Assembly: GCF_002838835.1 (NCBI RefSeq)
Contig: NZ_NHPP01000005.1
Span: forward strand, 248,001-312,000
Direction: 5' to 3'
DNA length: 64,000 nucleotides
Origin: Siphonobacter sp. SORGH_AS_0500
GTDB lineage: Bacteria; Bacteroidota; Bacteroidia; Cytophagales; Spirosomataceae
Part shown: positions 10,242 through 18,084 of the stretch, piece after piece
How positions within the stretch are numbered: position 1 is the first letter of the stretch
How the letters are laid out: each line of letters begins with the position of its first letter
Translations under genes and position numbers: made by a program
The notes under the pieces: model-generated
What the model was told of the DNA's origin: nothing
What the model saw: only the letters and a program-made list of their open reading frames with translations
Databases searched by the model: none

Positions 10242-11166
10242 GATAAAGCGTAGAAAATCATAGCAATAAGCAGGATCATCCATAAACAGGTCAAATGGTT
10301 AATACGGCTGACCTGTTTGATTTCTTGATCTTCAATCATTCGTTCCGTCGCTCCGATGTAGGGCTTATCCACGAGCTTCCCATGATAGACATTGGGTCCG
10401 CCGAAACGGCAATTTAAAATACCCGCCAAAGCTGCTTCGGGGTAACCCGAATTCGGACTTTTATGCTGGTTGCCGTAACGGAAAACGAACGTAAGCCCGC
10501 GTTTGCTGAAGGTAACCAGGATCATTAATAAGGCCGTTAATCGGGCGGGAATGAAGTTGGCAACGTCGTCCAGGCGAGCGGCAAATTTGCCGAATTGCTC
10601 GTACCGTTCATTGCGATACCCAATCATCGAATCCAGCGTATTAATCATTTTGTAGGTCATCATTCCGGGAACCCCCGCAAGAGCATAATAAAACAAGGGA
10701 GCAATTACGCCATCGCTTAGATTTTCGGACATGGTTTCCAGTACCGCAATTCTGATTTGCTGAGGGCTTAAGTTTCGGGTATCGCGACCAACAATCCGCG
10801 AAAGCTGGGTTCTCCCTGCTTCAACACCGCCTTCATTCAAGGCTTTAAAAACGTTTTTCCCTCGCTGATTAAGTTGTGATTCGCCAGTCCGTACCACACC
10901 ATAATTCCGTTGAAAATCAACCAGATACTTTGAGGAAGGAGTTGGAGTAAATGGTTAATGCAAGTAAAAAAAGCAAACACCAACAGACCTAAGAACAGGC
11001 TCATACCCAAGCCTTTCCAGAACCGATGGTTACCTGTATTGAATCGTTTTTCTCCTGCATAAATAGCATTACCAAACACCCGAATGGGATGCGGCCAGTG
11101 ATCAGGATCACCGATGAATAAATCCAGTGCATAGCCGATGAATAAAGCGGCAAGGCTTAAAACCAT
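10238..11166 (-). CDS. cbiB: Adenosylcobinamide-phosphate synthase CbiB, one frame break
   Basis: Integral membrane enzyme that attaches the aminopropanol (phosphate) arm to adenosylcobyric acid in late cobalamin synthesis. The N-terminal part carries the family start YALDLFIGDPDHWPHPIRVFG; the C-terminal part carries NEGGVEAGRTQLSRIVGRDT, SENLSDGVIAPLFYYALAG and a final membrane helix. The two parts are in different frames. One missing A in the run at 10854-10858 (read on the minus strand as GGAAAAACG) explains this, because restoring it gives SEGKNVFKALNEGG. Full length is about 309 residues, typical of CbiB. It overlaps the end of the upstream cobD-like gene by 10 nt and is last in the cobalamin operon. 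Confidence 0.9.
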
Positions 11167-12161
11167 TCGTGTAAGGCAGAAAGTAATAATTGATTTTGAG
11201 AAGGACGAAGCGTAGCCAGCCTGAAATGTTGCGGGCTTAAGTCTCTAAAATTACTGGCGTTTCGAATTAATAAACCGTGCTCTTCCAGCAAATAAGATTT
11301 CAATGCTGCCGCTGTATCTTTACGGGTTTTTACCAGAAAAAAATGAGTTTCGCTGTCCTCAACTTCCAGGAATTCTATCTGCTTTAACGCCTGAACAAAC
11401 GACTCTTTATCTGCTAACAGGGATAGTAAAGGAATCTGAATTTCGTTAAAATGTTCGAAGATAAAATGTCCTGCTTCGAGAGCTAAGGTATTAACCGTCC
11501 AAGGCTGTTTCTGGTACTTTAATCGATCAATTAACCCGGGAGAAGCCAATACATAACCCAGTCGAAGACCGGGAATAGCATACGTTTTTGTCAGGGAACG
11601 AAGGATAATCAGATTCGAATACTGAGCTAATAAATGAATGCTGGATGCAAGGGCTTTGGTGAAATCAATAAAAGCCTCGTCTACAACAAAAAGGGTGGAT
11701 GGATAATCGAATAACCACTTTTCCAGTTCGCTGAAAATAGCTCCGGTTGGATTGTTGGGATTACAGATAAAAACCAGATCGCTTTGGGGTAATACTTCTT
11801 TTTTCGACCAGTTTACAAACTGAAGCTGATGCTGAAAACGCGTACAGGCATCTTCATATTCGGCGAAGGCGGGGGTAATAATGGTGGTTTGGGCACCCGC
11901 AAATGCCTGAGCAATTAGGTAAATACTTTCGGTTGAACCGCTGTTAACCAAAACCTGATGCGTAGACAACTGATGATGTTGGGCAATCCGCTCAGACAGG
12001 CTTTCTGCCAATACTTCGGGGTAACGATTTACTTTTTCCCAGCGGTCAAATAAATAGGCTTTCAGGCCCACAGGCTCCCCGCCGTACCAGACATTGGTAC
12101 TGAAGTCGGCCCGAATTTTTCCCGAAAAACGATACCCATCGTCGCCGTGTCCTTCCAGCAT
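11157..12161 (-). CDS. cobD: Threonine-phosphate decarboxylase-like PLP enzyme (CobD type)
   Basis: Class I/II PLP-dependent enzyme of 334 residues. Between cobQ and cbiB the expected role is L-threonine-O-3-phosphate decarboxylase, which supplies aminopropanol phosphate for the cobalamin lower-loop linker. Visible motifs are FSTNVWYGG near the start, VNSGSTESIYL, ICNPNNPTG, FVVDEAFIDF, and the PLP-lysine segment SLTKTYAIPGLRLGY. Sequence alone separates it poorly from histidinol-phosphate aminotransferase; the call rests on the cobalamin neighbours. The gap to cobQ is 3 nt and it overlaps cbiB by 10 nt, so translation is probably coupled. Confidence 0.85.
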   Translation of the reverse strand: MLEGHGDDGYRFSGKIRADFSTNVWYGGEPVGLKAYLFDRWEKVNRYPEVLAESLSERIAQHHQLSTHQVLVNSGSTESIYLIAQAFAGAQTTIITPAFAEYEDACTRFQHQLQFVNWSKKEVLPQSDLVFICNPNNPTGAIFSELEKWLFDYPSTLFVVDEAFIDFTKALASSIHLLAQYSNLIILRSLTKTYAIPGLRLGYVLASPGLIDRLKYQKQPWTVNTLALEAGHFIFEHFNEIQIPLLSLLADKESFVQALKQIEFLEVEDSETHFFLVKTRKDTAAALKSYLLEEHGLLIRNASNFRDLSPQHFRLATLRPSQNQLLLSALHEWF

Positions 12162-12164
12162 ACC

Positions 12165-13646
12165 TTACTTTTTTAAATGACTGTAAATCAATTCTAAATC
12201 AACATTCGTCCGAATCATATCGGCGAGCTTATCGTATTGTTCTTCCTTGTAGGCAGCATAATCGAAAGGGGTTACCTCCGCCGATGTAAAGCGGGAAAGT
12301 AGCGAATCGACTACGACTTGATTATCCAGAATACCGTGCAGGTAACTACCCCAGCAGGTCTCGTCTAGGTAATAACCCTCGCTTTCACCCGAATCGAACT
12401 GGGTTAAGGGCTGACTTTCGCCATTTACGTAAGTTTCCCCCATGTGAATTTCGTAGCCCAGGCAACGTTCTTCCGAGGCCCGGAAACGAAACTGTCGCTG
12501 AAGCGTGGTTTTCGTGGCCTGTAACACTGTGCGAACGGGCAAAAGTCCGAGACCCGGAATAGAATCGACAGTCGATTCTATGTGCAAAGGATCTTCAATT
12601 TGTTCGCCGAGCATCTGGTATCCTCCACAAATGCCAATCACCGTTTTTCCCGATTTATGAGCCTTAATAATAGCTTCGGCCATGCCGTTGTTTTTCAGGA
12701 AAAGTAAATCTTCAATTGTATTCTTACTACCGGGCAGAATAATGAGGTCCGATTGCTCAAGGTCAGCCGGGCGGTGGGTGTAAAACAGGTGGACGCGGGA
12801 GTCTTTTTCCAGTCGATCAAAATCGGTAAAGTTTGAAAGGCGGGGTAGTAGAATCACCGCGACATTGACCTTATTTTTCGTAGGGTTTCGCTGTTTCAAT
12901 TCCAGCGAAACGGAGTCTTCGGCTTCAATGAATATATCCCGAAAATAAGGTAGTATTCCCACGACAGGTAAGCCCGTGAGTTCTTCGAGCATTTGTTTTC
13001 CATCCTCAAAAAGTCGGGCGTCGCCGCGAAATTTATTGACGATGATGCCTTTCATGCAGGTCCGTTCCTCGGGTGTCAGAAGAGCAATGGTTCCGTAAAC
13101 GGAGCCGAATAAGCCACCACGATCAATATCACCGATTAAGTAAGTGGCCGCCCCAGCGTGCTGAGCCATGCGAAGATTAGTAATATCCCGATGTTTTAAA
13201 TTAAGCTCCGAAATACTGCCTGCCCCCTCCATAACGATGGGAGAATAACGACGGGATAATCGGTCAAAAGCCTGGGTTACCGAGGCAAACAGCTCCGTTC
13301 GGTCGGTCGTGCGGAAATACTCGTATGCCGACTGAGAGCCTACGGGTTTACCGTTCAAAATCACCTGCGAACGCTGATCGGTGGTAGGTTTGAGTAGTAC
13401 CGGGTTCATATCCGTATGGCAGGGAATACCCGCAGCCTCTGCCTGCACGGCCTGAGCCCGGCCCATTTCATGCCCCTCTGGCGTGGCATAACTGTTCAGG
13501 GACATGTTCTGAGCCTTAAATGGGGCGGGAGCATAACCATCCTGTTTAAAAATCCGGCAAAATCCGGCGGTAATGATGCTCTTGCCTACGTCAGAAGCCG
13601 TCCCCACAAACATAATAGGTCGAAGAGATGAATGCACGCGATTCAT
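12165..13646 (-). CDS. cobQ: Cobyric acid synthase CobQ/CbiP
   Basis: Glutamine-dependent amidotransferase of 493 residues that amidates cobyrinic acid a,c-diamide (adenosylated) at four side chains. The N-terminal synthetase domain has a modified P-loop (FVGTASDVGKSIITAGFCR) and the family segment FKAQNMSLNSYATPEGHEMG. The C-terminal class I glutaminase domain has the nucleophile Cys in IGICGGYQMLG and the catalytic His in SYLHGILDN. Length and both domains match the family. It abuts the chelatase gene with no spacer and precedes the cobD-like gene by 3 nt, in an operon for the late cobalamin steps. Confidence 0.96.
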   Translation of the reverse strand: MNRVHSSLRPIMFVGTASDVGKSIITAGFCRIFKQDGYAPAPFKAQNMSLNSYATPEGHEMGRAQAVQAEAAGIPCHTDMNPVLLKPTTDQRSQVILNGKPVGSQSAYEYFRTTDRTELFASVTQAFDRLSRRYSPIVMEGAGSISELNLKHRDITNLRMAQHAGAATYLIGDIDRGGLFGSVYGTIALLTPEERTCMKGIIVNKFRGDARLFEDGKQMLEELTGLPVVGILPYFRDIFIEAEDSVSLELKQRNPTKNKVNVAVILLPRLSNFTDFDRLEKDSRVHLFYTHRPADLEQSDLIILPGSKNTIEDLLFLKNNGMAEAIIKAHKSGKTVIGICGGYQMLGEQIEDPLHIESTVDSIPGLGLLPVRTVLQATKTTLQRQFRFRASEERCLGYEIHMGETYVNGESQPLTQFDSGESEGYYLDETCWGSYLHGILDNQVVVDSLLSRFTSAEVTPFDYAAYKEEQYDKLADMIRTNVDLELIYSHLKK

Positions 13647-15518
13647 TTATTGGAGTTGCTTAACAATGGTTCGGGTCAGGGTTTCGGCGGATAATGCTTC
13701 CAGCGATACGCAATCCGCTCCCAACGCCGCCGCCAGTTCGCTGGCTTTGCCGAGCCGCAGGTAATCCGTATCGGTGTCCAGCACGAGGGTGGGTACCTGT
13801 CGCAGGGATTGAGCGATTTCCAGGGATTGCTGCCAGGCATCGCCGCCGCCGGGTAGCGGAACGTTTGCTTTGCCATCGCTCAAAATAATCAGTAAGGGGT
13901 TTTCTTTCCGCTGATTCAGTAAGTTCTGGGCCAGTTGTAACGCTTGAGGTAATGGCGTTCGTCCGCCAGTGGGCAAAGCCCGTAGAGCCGTTTCGGCCCG
14001 CTCGACGCTTTGGGTAGGTTCAAGTACCAACTGAGCTTCTACGCCCCGAAAAGCAATGACGGCTACCGTGTCCCGACGCTGATAAGCATCAGTTAATAAA
14101 CTCAGGACGCTTCCCTTCACGGCTTCCATCCGACGACTAGCCGCCATTGAACCCGAGGCATCCACTACGAAAACAATCAGATGTCCGGTTTTGCCACTTC
14201 GGACGTTTGCCTGAAGATCCTCTTTTTGTAAGGAAAAATGATCAGGATTACGGATGATAGCCTGCTGAACGCTGGCCTGAATGGCTAAATCTTTGGTCTG
14301 GGCATTGGCGATGGTTTGCGTCACAAAGCCCCGGTTACTGTTTTCCGTAACGCTGCGTCGCCCCGCCGAAGCGTTCATTCGAAAATCTTCGACTTGCAAA
14401 GAGGGCAAAGAAGCCACCGGTGCACTGTCAAAAACTTCTTCGGAAGAATCGGAATCCGTGGAATCTGCGGGGTTATTTTCGCGGGTATCGTTATTCCCTG
14501 TTTCTTCCGGTGGTGGCGGTAACTGATTCATTAACTCATCCAGCTCCGAGTTATTCCAGTGATTCGGTTCAAACGGTTTTTTGCGGCGGCGGTGCGGTAA
14601 TACCAATTCGGCAGCCTGTTTGACATCATCAGCCGTAACGGTAGTCCGGTTATGGTAAGCGGCTAAGGTCAACGCCGTTTTGTAAAGAACAATATCGGCC
14701 CGTAAACTGCTGACATTTAGTTGGGTGCAAAGTTGACTGATGAGGGTTAATAATCCTTCTGGCATAGCTACCAAAGGTAACAACTGTCGGGCCCGCTCGA
14801 TTTGTTGCGTTAGGTTCGTTTGTTCGGCAGTCCATGTATCGATGAACGCTTTGGGGTTTGTTTCATAGGCGATGCGGCGGCGAATGACTTCGGTTCGTTC
14901 GTTGACATCCGTTGGGGCCTGCACGTCTACCATTAATCCAAAACGATCCAGAAACTGAGGCCGAAGATTACCCTCTTCGGGATTCATCGTGCCGATGAGC
15001 ATAAACCGCGATGGGTGACTAATCGACAAACCATCGCGTTGAACGGTATTCACTCCCATCGCGGCTACGTCAAGCAGCACATCTACCAGATGGTCCGACA
15101 GCAAGTTTACCTCATCAATGTATAAAATGCCCCGGTGAGCCGTGGCCAACAGGCCGGGTTGTAGTTTCTTCCGCTTTTCATTGAGAACACTTTCCAAATC
15201 CAGATGTCCCAAAACCCGGTCCTCCGTAGCTCCGAGGGGAAGCGTAACAAAAGGAACCGGAACGACTTCGAAAGAACCAGGATTCAGCTGGCATGCTTCA
15301 CAGCATTCGAGTAACTCCTCGGGGGAGGCATTGTAACGAGACTGAGCCACGCGTTGCAGGGATGGCATTAACTCAGCCAGCCCGCGGGCCGCGGTGCTTT
15401 TAGCCGTTCCCTTGTCGCCCTGAATCAAAATACCGCCAATGCCGGGATTGATAGCACAGAGTAATAAAGCCAGTTTCAGGGGTTCCTGCCCAACGAGGGC
15501 GGCAAAGGGGTAAGCCAT
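13647..15518 (-). CDS. Fused ChlI/ChlD-type metal chelatase ATPase (probably cobaltochelatase-associated)
   Basis: Protein of 623 residues. The N-terminal AAA+ domain resembles ChlI/BchI, with Walker A GDKGTAKSTAARGLAE and sensor region GILYIDEVNLLSDHLVDVLL. An acidic, Asn/Ser-rich linker follows at about 345-385, and the C-terminal VWA domain has the MIDAS motif VDASGSMAASRR. This BchI-BchD fusion is the usual partner of CobN-like or BchH-like large subunits. Inside a cobalamin operon its likely job is ATP-driven cobalt (less likely magnesium) insertion. No CobN large subunit is in the window, so the partner must be elsewhere. It directly precedes cobQ with no spacer and starts 9 nt after the methyltransferase gene. 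Confidence 0.9.
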   Translation of the reverse strand: MAYPFAALVGQEPLKLALLLCAINPGIGGILIQGDKGTAKSTAARGLAELMPSLQRVAQSRYNASPEELLECCEACQLNPGSFEVVPVPFVTLPLGATEDRVLGHLDLESVLNEKRKKLQPGLLATAHRGILYIDEVNLLSDHLVDVLLDVAAMGVNTVQRDGLSISHPSRFMLIGTMNPEEGNLRPQFLDRFGLMVDVQAPTDVNERTEVIRRRIAYETNPKAFIDTWTAEQTNLTQQIERARQLLPLVAMPEGLLTLISQLCTQLNVSSLRADIVLYKTALTLAAYHNRTTVTADDVKQAAELVLPHRRRKKPFEPNHWNNSELDELMNQLPPPPEETGNNDTRENNPADSTDSDSSEEVFDSAPVASLPSLQVEDFRMNASAGRRSVTENSNRGFVTQTIANAQTKDLAIQASVQQAIIRNPDHFSLQKEDLQANVRSGKTGHLIVFVVDASGSMAASRRMEAVKGSVLSLLTDAYQRRDTVAVIAFRGVEAQLVLEPTQSVERAETALRALPTGGRTPLPQALQLAQNLLNQRKENPLLIILSDGKANVPLPGGGDAWQQSLEIAQSLRQVPTLVLDTDTDYLRLGKASELAAALGADCVSLEALSAETLTRTIVKQLQ

Positions 15519-15527
15519 AACGGAGAT

Positions 15528-16181
15528 TTACTTTTGAGCGGTAATAAGTACAAAGGTACGCACAACCGGGTGTCCGGCATTACTCAAAATTTCTTCCGTT
15601 TGCTGATTCGTAGTTACGATCTGAAAACCAGCTTCTTGTAAAAGCTCTACTGCCGTTTCTTCTTCATAAAGCTCAAAGCCGTGTTGGGTAAAAGGTAAAT
15701 GTTCCATGAATTCTTTCACCGCAAAAGCCAGGAGTAGCGTACCGCCAGGTTTTAGGCACCGAGCCATTTCCTGAGCATAAGCCAGGGGTTCTTTCCAGAA
15801 ATAAAGGGTATTCACGGTATAAAGAGCATCAAAGCTCGCGTCAGCAAAGGGTAATTTTTCTCCATCAATTAACTGAAAATGAGCCTGATTTGAACGAACA
15901 AGTCGCCGGGCTTCGCTTACCATGGTTTCCGAAATGTCCACGCCCCGATAGGTAACATGAGGGTATTTTTCGAGTAAATAATTGACGTGCCTCCCATTAC
16001 CCGGTCCAATTTCCAATACGTTCTGACCCGGAAGCAACTCCAGCGAATCAATGGTAAGGGAGGTCATGAAGGCGTTGTTAATGTTCATATGTTCACCCGT
16101 TTTAATTCCTTCTTCGCCGTCGGGGCAGCTGAGTTGGCGGGCTAATTCTTTCATATGTTCTACTTGTTGTTGATGGCTCAT
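15528..16181 (-). CDS. Class I SAM-dependent methyltransferase
   Basis: Protein of 217 residues with Rossmann methyltransferase motifs: motif I VLEIGPGNGRHVNYLL, acidic residue after beta-2 in YRGVDISETMV, and motif IV FDALYTVNTLYFW, followed by the post-motif ARCLKPGGTLLLAF. It belongs to the broad UbiE/Methyltransf_11 group and the substrate cannot be read from sequence. It is first in the minus-strand cobalamin operon, 9 nt before the chelatase gene, so a role in corrinoid chemistry is possible. However, it does not resemble the precorrin methyltransferases (tetrapyrrole methylase fold). Confidence 0.85.
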   Translation of the reverse strand: MSHQQQVEHMKELARQLSCPDGEEGIKTGEHMNINNAFMTSLTIDSLELLPGQNVLEIGPGNGRHVNYLLEKYPHVTYRGVDISETMVSEARRLVRSNQAHFQLIDGEKLPFADASFDALYTVNTLYFWKEPLAYAQEMARCLKPGGTLLLAFAVKEFMEHLPFTQHGFELYEEETAVELLQEAGFQIVTTNQQTEEILSNAGHPVVRTFVLITAQK

Positions 16182-16250
16182 GGCAATAATGTTTTCAAAT
16201 TTGCGGCAATTTCTGATGTAATTTTAAAAAGCCTGAGCCAGTGTAAATAG

Positions 16251-16290
16251 CTTCCTAAATTCTACAAACTGTTTGTCCACTTTTAGGAAG
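16251..16290. promoter_or_regulatory. Nested inverted repeat between divergent operons
   Basis: The outer arms CTTCCTAAA (16251-16259) and TTTAGGAAG (16282-16290) enclose a second perfect repeat, ACAAAC-T-GTTTGT (16264-16276). It lies in the 195-nt gap between the cobalamin operon and the sigma gene, roughly 70 nt from the first and 87 nt from the second. It could be a double operator or an RNA stem. It has no T-run on either side, so a terminator is unlikely. Confidence 0.45.
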
Positions 16291-16376
16291 TTAATCCGAT
16301 GATTTATTTAAAAAGAATGATGTAATGAATAGTGGTACTTAATTTTTTTTAAGTAAAATAGTATCGGAATGAATTA

Positions 16377-17291
16377 ATGGTTAGCTCTATGTACTTAAAA
16401 CCCAGCGACGGTCTTTCAAAGGAACTACGAATGTATCGAGGTCTTTTTCTGGGAAGGGCTTTTCAATCAATCCCTATTTCTGAAGAAAAAGCAACGGTAT
16501 TTGCCGACTGGCTTAGTAATAATCGACTGGAACAGAATCGTTTGTCGGAGTTATCGATTGATTATGCATTAATCTGGACTCGGGCTGATGAGGCTTTAGT
16601 ACAGGCTACTATTACCGTCGAAGAAAGAATGGAATGGTTGCAAAAACTCGAACAACGATTTCAGGAGAAGACGATTTTATTAGCGAAAGAAAAAACGCAG
16701 GAAGCACTTTTACGTTTTCCAAATGATACTCAATTACAGCAATTAGTGGCTATACTTAAACTGAATGATTATACTCAACTAAGAAAGGAATTAGGACTAA
16801 TTCGAAGGCAGTATAATGCTGCTATTGAAGAGTTTATAAAACTGGTCTATTATAAATTTTATCGCCATGTTTCGAATAATAGCCCAGTTGATATTCGGGA
16901 TGATACGGACACGTTACTCACTAAAGTCCTGCATAAATTCATGGATGCCATTGAGCGGGGAAGTTATCAGGGGCCAGAGAAAGCTACGATATTAGTTTAT
17001 ATTCATCCGATGATGGTGCATGGTTGGATTGATATACTCCGTACCCGAAAACCAACCGGTGATTTCCCGGAATTGACGGAAGAGTCGGTAGATGATACAA
17101 AAGCATTTGTAGAAGATGCTTTAAAACAGCTAGGCCAGCCCTGTCAGAGTATCATCATTGAAAGGGATATTCATGGGTGTTCCTGGGAGGAAGTGGCCGA
17201 ACGAATCTCCATTTCTAAAGGGCATGCCAAAAACTCCTACCGGGGCTGTCAGGAACAACTGCGAAGCATTTTGGTTCAACGAGGCTGGTAA
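16377..17291 (+). CDS. ECF-like sigma-70 factor with long N-terminal extension
   Basis: Protein of 304 residues. The C-terminal half reads as a sigma-70 family core. A region-2-like segment (FIKLVYYKFYRHV, DTLLTKVLHKFMDAI, YIHPMMVHGWIDILRTRK) lies at about 150-222, and a region-4 helix-turn-helix (IIERDIHGCSWEEVAERI, KGHAKNSYRGCQEQL) at about 258-298. About 145 charged, helical residues precede region 2, which is unusual for an ECF factor and may be a sensing or partner-binding module. It is followed after 40 nt by a membrane protein with an anti-sigma-like N-terminus and then by an exported caspase. The sigma assignment is by pattern and context; region 4 is the clearest part. Confidence 0.72.
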   Translation: MVSSMYLKPSDGLSKELRMYRGLFLGRAFQSIPISEEKATVFADWLSNNRLEQNRLSELSIDYALIWTRADEALVQATITVEERMEWLQKLEQRFQEKTILLAKEKTQEALLRFPNDTQLQQLVAILKLNDYTQLRKELGLIRRQYNAAIEEFIKLVYYKFYRHVSNNSPVDIRDDTDTLLTKVLHKFMDAIERGSYQGPEKATILVYIHPMMVHGWIDILRTRKPTGDFPELTEESVDDTKAFVEDALKQLGQPCQSIIIERDIHGCSWEEVAERISISKGHAKNSYRGCQEQLRSILVQRGW

Positions 17292-17331
17292 TAGATAAAC
17301 GGACTAATGACATCACTAATTTTAGCGTATA

Positions 17332-18077
17332 ATGGCATTTGATTTTGACCAGAGAGATATTGAGGCTTATGTGAAAAACCAGATGCTAAAGTCTGAACGT
17401 GAGGACTTTGAGCAAAGGCTACAACAGGAGCCAGAGCTACGTAAACGATTAGACACCTATCAGCGTCTTCATCGGGGACTGGAAGAATTGAGTTTGGAAT
17501 ACCAGGTTCAGCAAATAAGCCCGACCGTTGAAAAGGAGGGTAATCACGAGGATGCAACGCCCGTGCGATCCTTGAAATCCATGAAGCGTTATGCGTGGCT
17601 TGTGGCTTCACTGGTAGTACTTCTGGGAATAGGTTACGTTATGCTGATGCAGGTTCGTGCGTATCGGCAGGATCAGGTGTTTGAAGCTTATTACCAACCC
17701 GAAGCCGAAAGCGTGGGGATGACCAAGGTGTTTTCTGTAGTGATTTACCTGCGTCCATTCGTCAGTCGTATTACAACGGCTTATTCGAACAAACGCTACG
17801 TTTGACCCAATCGAGATTAAAGCTGAGTTGTGCCTTATACTATCACGGTCTGGCTAATTTGGCCCTGAAAAATGAAGAAGCTGCTATTTCAGATTTCAAA
17901 AAGGTGTTAAGCAAAGAACCCGTAGGAATGCTCAAAGAAAGAACGGAATGGTATCTGACGTTAGCGTATTTATTAAATCATCAGCGGGAAAATGCTCTTG
18001 ATTTATTAAAGCGAATGGCTGGTAATAAGCAACATTCTTACCAATCTTCTGCCCGGAAAATGCTGGAATCTTTATAG
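17332..18077 (+). CDS. Membrane anti-sigma-like protein with C-terminal TPR region, one frame break
   Basis: About 248 residues once one base is restored in the G run at 17715-17718. Reading on from there gives DQGVFCSDLPASIRQ and then NGLFEQTLRLTQSRLKLSC. The N-terminal segment (DIEAYVKNQMLKSEREDFEQRL, then EPELRKRLDTY) has the spacing of bacterial anti-sigma N-termini. A single membrane helix lies at about residues 87-107 (WLVASLVVLLGIGYVMLM) preceded by basic residues, which predicts a cytoplasmic N-terminus. The periplasmic part has TPR-like helices (CALYYHGLANLALKNEEAAI). Sitting between a sigma factor and an exported protease, it would suit a protein that holds the sigma factor at the membrane. 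Function is inferred. Confidence 0.65.
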
Positions 18078-18084
18078 GGAAGCT

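Noticed and set aside
10837-11166. A 109-residue ORF as a distinct small membrane protein
   Set aside because: It is the N-terminal part of CbiB; the continuation is in the neighbouring frame after the A run at 10854-10858.
15528-16181. Precorrin methyltransferase
   Set aside because: The motifs are Rossmann-type (EIGPGNGR), not those of the tetrapyrrole methylase fold.
16182-16376. Cobalamin riboswitch before the cobalamin operon
   Set aside because: The expected B12-box type sequence was not seen, and only a nested inverted repeat stands out. A covariance scan would settle it.
17802-18077. A 91-residue ORF as an independent TPR protein
   Set aside because: Its upstream sequence continues the frame of the membrane protein once one G is restored; it has no proper start region.
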